Origin: Flavobacteriales bacterium UBA6165
Lineage (GTDB): Bacteria > Bacteroidota > Bacteroidia > Flavobacteriales_D > Crocinitomicaceae
DNA: 9,684 nucleotides
Direction of reading: 5' to 3'
NCBI GenBank assembly: GCA_002422285.1
Contig: DIUF01000005.1
Location: 1 to 9,684 of the forward strand
A program made the translations under genes and the position numbers. Below, one piece after another: positions 7,466-9,684 of the stretch; positions within the stretch are counted from its first letter, which is position 1, and each line of letters opens with the position of its first letter. Under the pieces are notes generated by a model. The model had not been told where the DNA came from, made no database searches, and worked only from the letters and a program-made list of their open reading frames with translations.

Positions 7466-8146
7466 ATGAAAAAAAGAATTTTAGTTGTTGAAGATGAAGT
7501 GGCATTGCGTCAAATGATTGCTTTTAATCTAGAGGCTGAGGGCTATGAGGTTGTTGCTGTTGCTGATGGCAAAAAAGCACTTGATTTATTGCCAAGCATC
7601 AATCGTTTTGCTTTGGTAGTTCTTGATGTTATGATGCCTTTTGTAAGTGGATTAGATGTTTGTGCCGAAATCAGAAAACAATCACAAGTTCCGGTGCTTT
7701 TTTTATCTGCAAAAGGAACGAGTGCTGATAGGATTTTGGGATTGAAATTGGGGGCCAACGATTACCTTCCAAAACCTTTTGATTTGGAAGAACTTTTGCT
7801 TCGCGTTTCTATTTTAGCAGGAAAAAATGAAGCCATTGAAAACCAATCTTTATTGATTGGAGATTTTGAGGTGAATTTTAAAACCTATCAGGTTATGCAA
7901 GCCGGTGTAGAAGTGGCTCAAATTACCAAACGCGAAGTTGCGCTTTTGCAGCTGTTTTCAAAACACGCCAATGAGGTTGTTTCGCGAGATCAAATTTTGG
8001 ATGAAATTTGGGGTGTGGATCAATTTCCAACCACGCGAACAATAGACAATTACATCCTCAACTTTCGCAAGATTTTCGAAAAAGACGCCAAGAATCCTGT
8101 TTTGTTCCATTCCATCCGTGGAGTAGGTTACAAATTTACACCTTGA
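7466..8146 (+). CDS. OmpR/PhoB-family response regulator
   Basis: A 226-aa two-component transcription factor of normal length. The receiver domain (about 1-118) has the acidic pair Glu9-Asp10, phospho-acceptor Asp54 in VVLDVMMP, Ser81 and Lys103 in LPKPFD, so it should be phosphorylated in the usual way. The C-terminal winged helix-turn-helix (about 130-226) shows TKREVALLQLF, VSRDQILDEIWG, RTIDNYILNFRKIFE and the wing SIRGVGYKF. It should bind direct-repeat sites as a dimer. No histidine kinase gene lies in the window on either side, so its partner and targets are unknown. The ATG at 7466 gives MKKRILVVEDE, the exact start of the domain. A terminator ends 10 bases upstream; the stop TGA (8144-8146) overlaps the -33 element of the next gene's promoter. 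Confidence 0.93.
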   Translation: MKKRILVVEDEVALRQMIAFNLEAEGYEVVAVADGKKALDLLPSINRFALVVLDVMMPFVSGLDVCAEIRKQSQVPVLFLSAKGTSADRILGLKLGANDYLPKPFDLEELLLRVSILAGKNEAIENQSLLIGDFEVNFKTYQVMQAGVEVAQITKREVALLQLFSKHANEVVSRDQILDEIWGVDQFPTTRTIDNYILNFRKIFEKDAKNPVLFHSIRGVGYKFTP

Positions 8147-8172
8147 TGCGACGTCCATTTTAGCTAACTTTG
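8142..8172 (+). promoter_or_regulatory. Bacteroidota-type promoter for the aldehyde dehydrogenase gene
   Basis: CTTG at 8142-8145 (one mismatch to TTTG), a 19-base spacer and TAACTTTG at 8165-8172 (perfect TAnnTTTG) form a good primary promoter. Transcription would start near 8176-8179, giving a leader of only about 10 bases before the ATG at 8188. The -33 element overlaps the stop codon of the response regulator gene. A start near 8176 also rules against the in-frame TTG at 8170 as initiation codon. Confidence 0.7.
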
Positions 8173-8187
8173 CCAAAAATTTTCGCG

Positions 8188-9630
8188 ATGTTTAAAATCC
8201 AAAATTACATTGCTGGTCAGATGTGTGAGCCCCAAGACGGTCAATATCTGGACAACTATGAGCCCGCTACTGGTCGGGTTTATTCTCTAATTCCGCGTTC
8301 TAATGCCGTAGATGCTGAAGCTGCAATTCGTGCTGCATCGGATGCCTACAAATCTTGGTCGCTTACCACGAAAGAAGAGCGTAGTGCTGTAATGATGCGT
8401 GTTGCAGATGGCATTCGTAAGCGCATGGACGAATTTGTGGCCGCTGAGTCCAAAGACAATGGCAAGCCACTAAAATTGGCAGCTCAAGTGGATATTCCTA
8501 GAGCGATTTCCAATTTTGAGTTTTTCGCTACGGGAATTTTGCATTTTGCTTCTGAATCGCACCAAATGGAAGGTTTGGGTGTAAATTATACACTTAGAAA
8601 ACCGATTGGGGTTGTGGCGTGTATTTCTCCGTGGAACTTGCCATTGTATTTGTTTTCTTGGAAAATTGCTCCTGCATTGGCCGCGGGTAACACTGTTGTT
8701 GCCAAACCCTCAGAAGTTACTCCGATGACCGCTTATTTGCTTTCAGAAGTTTGCAAAGAAGCTGGATTGCCTGATGGCGTATTAAATATTGTACATGGAC
8801 TTGGTCATGAAGTGGGTGAAGCCATGGTGAAACATCCTGAAGTGAAAGCGATTTCTTTTACTGGGGGCACACAAACAGGGAAAGCCATTGCTTCAATTGC
8901 TGCTCCGATGTTTAAAAAATTGTCGCTCGAATTGGGTGGAAAAAATCCAAATATCATTTTCGCAGACTGTGATTTTGACGATATGTTGAACACCACTTTG
9001 CGTTCTTCTTTTGCCAATCAAGGTCAGATTTGTTTGTGTGGTTCGCGTATTTTTATTGAACGTCCGCTGTATGAAAAATTCCGAGATGCTTTTGTGGAGC
9101 GTGTAAGCAAAATGAAGGTTTCTAATCCGAATGACCCTGATGCCAAGTTAGGGGCTGTTGTCTCTGAGCCTCACATGCACAAGGTTTTGTCGTATGTCGA
9201 TTTAGCTCGAGAAGAAGGGGGGGCCGTGCTTACTGGCGGTCATCGTGTTCAACTGGATGCTCCTTTCGATAAAGGCTATTACCTTGCCCCAACAGTGATT
9301 GAAGGATTGGCGTATAATTGCCGCACCAATATGGAGGAAATCTTCGGCCCGGTGGTGACATTAACGCCTTTTGATACAGAAGAAGAAGTGCTACAAATGG
9401 CCAATGCTACCGAATATGGTTTGAGCGCTACACTTTGGACCTCTAATTTGAAACGCGCACACCGCATGGCCAACGAATTGCAAAGTGGAATTGTTTGGAT
9501 TAATTCGTGGTTGGTGCGCGACCTCAGAACGCCTTTCGGGGGCATGAAAAACTCAGGTGTTGGTCGTGAAGGCGGCTGGGAAGCCCTGCGTTTTTTCACT
9601 GAAGCCAAGAATGTTTTTGTAAAATATTAA
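8188..9630 (+). CDS. amnC: ALDH8-type aldehyde dehydrogenase, probably 2-aminomuconate 6-semialdehyde dehydrogenase
   Basis: A complete 480-aa NAD-dependent aldehyde dehydrogenase. Core residues are present: Asn150 in ISPWNLP, Lys173 in AKPSE, Glu248 in LELGGKNP, catalytic Cys282 in GQICLCGSR and Glu384 in EEIFGP. Several stretches recall human ALDH8A1: DIPRAISNFEFFA (102-114), RSSFANQGQICLC (272-284), and a C-terminal run of the type SGxVWxNxWLxRxLxxPFGGMKxSG. In 2-aminomuconate semialdehyde dehydrogenases an arginine in the DIPR segment (here Arg105) and one in the GREG motif (here Arg460) bind the substrate carboxylate. It would oxidise 2-aminomuconate 6-semialdehyde in the kynurenine branch of tryptophan breakdown; 2-hydroxymuconate semialdehyde is the main alternative substrate. 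No other kynurenine gene is in view, so the role rests on sequence alone. The ATG at 8188 is chosen over an in-frame TTG at 8170. Confidence 0.87.
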   Translation: MFKIQNYIAGQMCEPQDGQYLDNYEPATGRVYSLIPRSNAVDAEAAIRAASDAYKSWSLTTKEERSAVMMRVADGIRKRMDEFVAAESKDNGKPLKLAAQVDIPRAISNFEFFATGILHFASESHQMEGLGVNYTLRKPIGVVACISPWNLPLYLFSWKIAPALAAGNTVVAKPSEVTPMTAYLLSEVCKEAGLPDGVLNIVHGLGHEVGEAMVKHPEVKAISFTGGTQTGKAIASIAAPMFKKLSLELGGKNPNIIFADCDFDDMLNTTLRSSFANQGQICLCGSRIFIERPLYEKFRDAFVERVSKMKVSNPNDPDAKLGAVVSEPHMHKVLSYVDLAREEGGAVLTGGHRVQLDAPFDKGYYLAPTVIEGLAYNCRTNMEEIFGPVVTLTPFDTEEEVLQMANATEYGLSATLWTSNLKRAHRMANELQSGIVWINSWLVRDLRTPFGGMKNSGVGREGGWEALRFFTEAKNVFVKY

Positions 9631-9660
9631 ACTCAATTTTAAGTCGATTGTTTATCAAAT

Positions 9661-9684
9661 ATGGGACTACTAAATCTTTTCAAA
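9661..9684 (+). CDS. Start of a gene cut by the window edge
   Basis: An ATG at 9661, 30 bases after the dehydrogenase stop and with no terminator between, opens eight codons reading MGLLNLFK before the window ends. The same strand and short gap suggest it belongs to the same transcript. Eight residues are too few to assign a family. Confidence 0.4.

Noticed and set aside
8170..8187. TTG start adding six residues to the aldehyde dehydrogenase
   Set aside because: The TTG overlaps the -7 element and would lie upstream of the predicted transcription start; the ATG at 8188 matches the family start.

Overview
The window looks like chromosomal DNA from a member of the Bacteroidota, most likely the Flavobacteriales. 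The evidence is the low-to-moderate GC content, the absence of clear Shine-Dalgarno sequences, two promoters of the Bacteroidota type (TTTG-N19-TAnnTTTG), an Omp28-like lipoprotein, and a PorT-type outer-membrane beta-barrel. Genus and species cannot be told from the sequence. No rRNA, tRNA, CRISPR array, insertion sequence or phage gene was seen. The window reads as ordinary core and envelope/metabolic chromosome rather than a mobile island.

Left half (75-5661, all minus strand). Four genes lie head to tail. Read in the direction of transcription they are a class A penicillin-binding protein (3328-5661), subunit A of a succinyl-CoA:3-oxoacid CoA-transferase (2627-3319), a polytopic GT-C/GT39-like membrane protein (784-2589), and subunit B of the same CoA-transferase (75-731). 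Gaps are 8, 37 and 52 bases, so one operon is plausible. The main oddity is that the two CoA-transferase subunits, which must assemble with each other, are separated by an unrelated membrane-protein gene.

Middle (5662-5886). A 225-base divergent intergenic region carries a textbook Bacteroidota promoter facing right. A perfect 14-base palindrome sits in the promoter's spacer.

Right half (5887-9684, all plus strand). An Omp28-like lipoprotein with a thioredoxin-type WCSVC motif and an outer-membrane beta-barrel protein form a two-gene envelope unit closed by a strong intrinsic terminator. An OmpR-family response regulator follows directly, with no histidine kinase beside it. Next, from its own promoter overlapping the regulator's stop codon, comes an ALDH8-type aldehyde dehydrogenase, probably 2-aminomuconate 6-semialdehyde dehydrogenase of the kynurenine (tryptophan) degradation route. 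The first eight codons of another gene run off the right edge.

No clearly undescribed system was found. The points most worth a second look are the split CoA-transferase pair, the operator-like palindrome in the divergent region, the promoter and terminator arrangement around the response regulator, and the lipoprotein/barrel pair.
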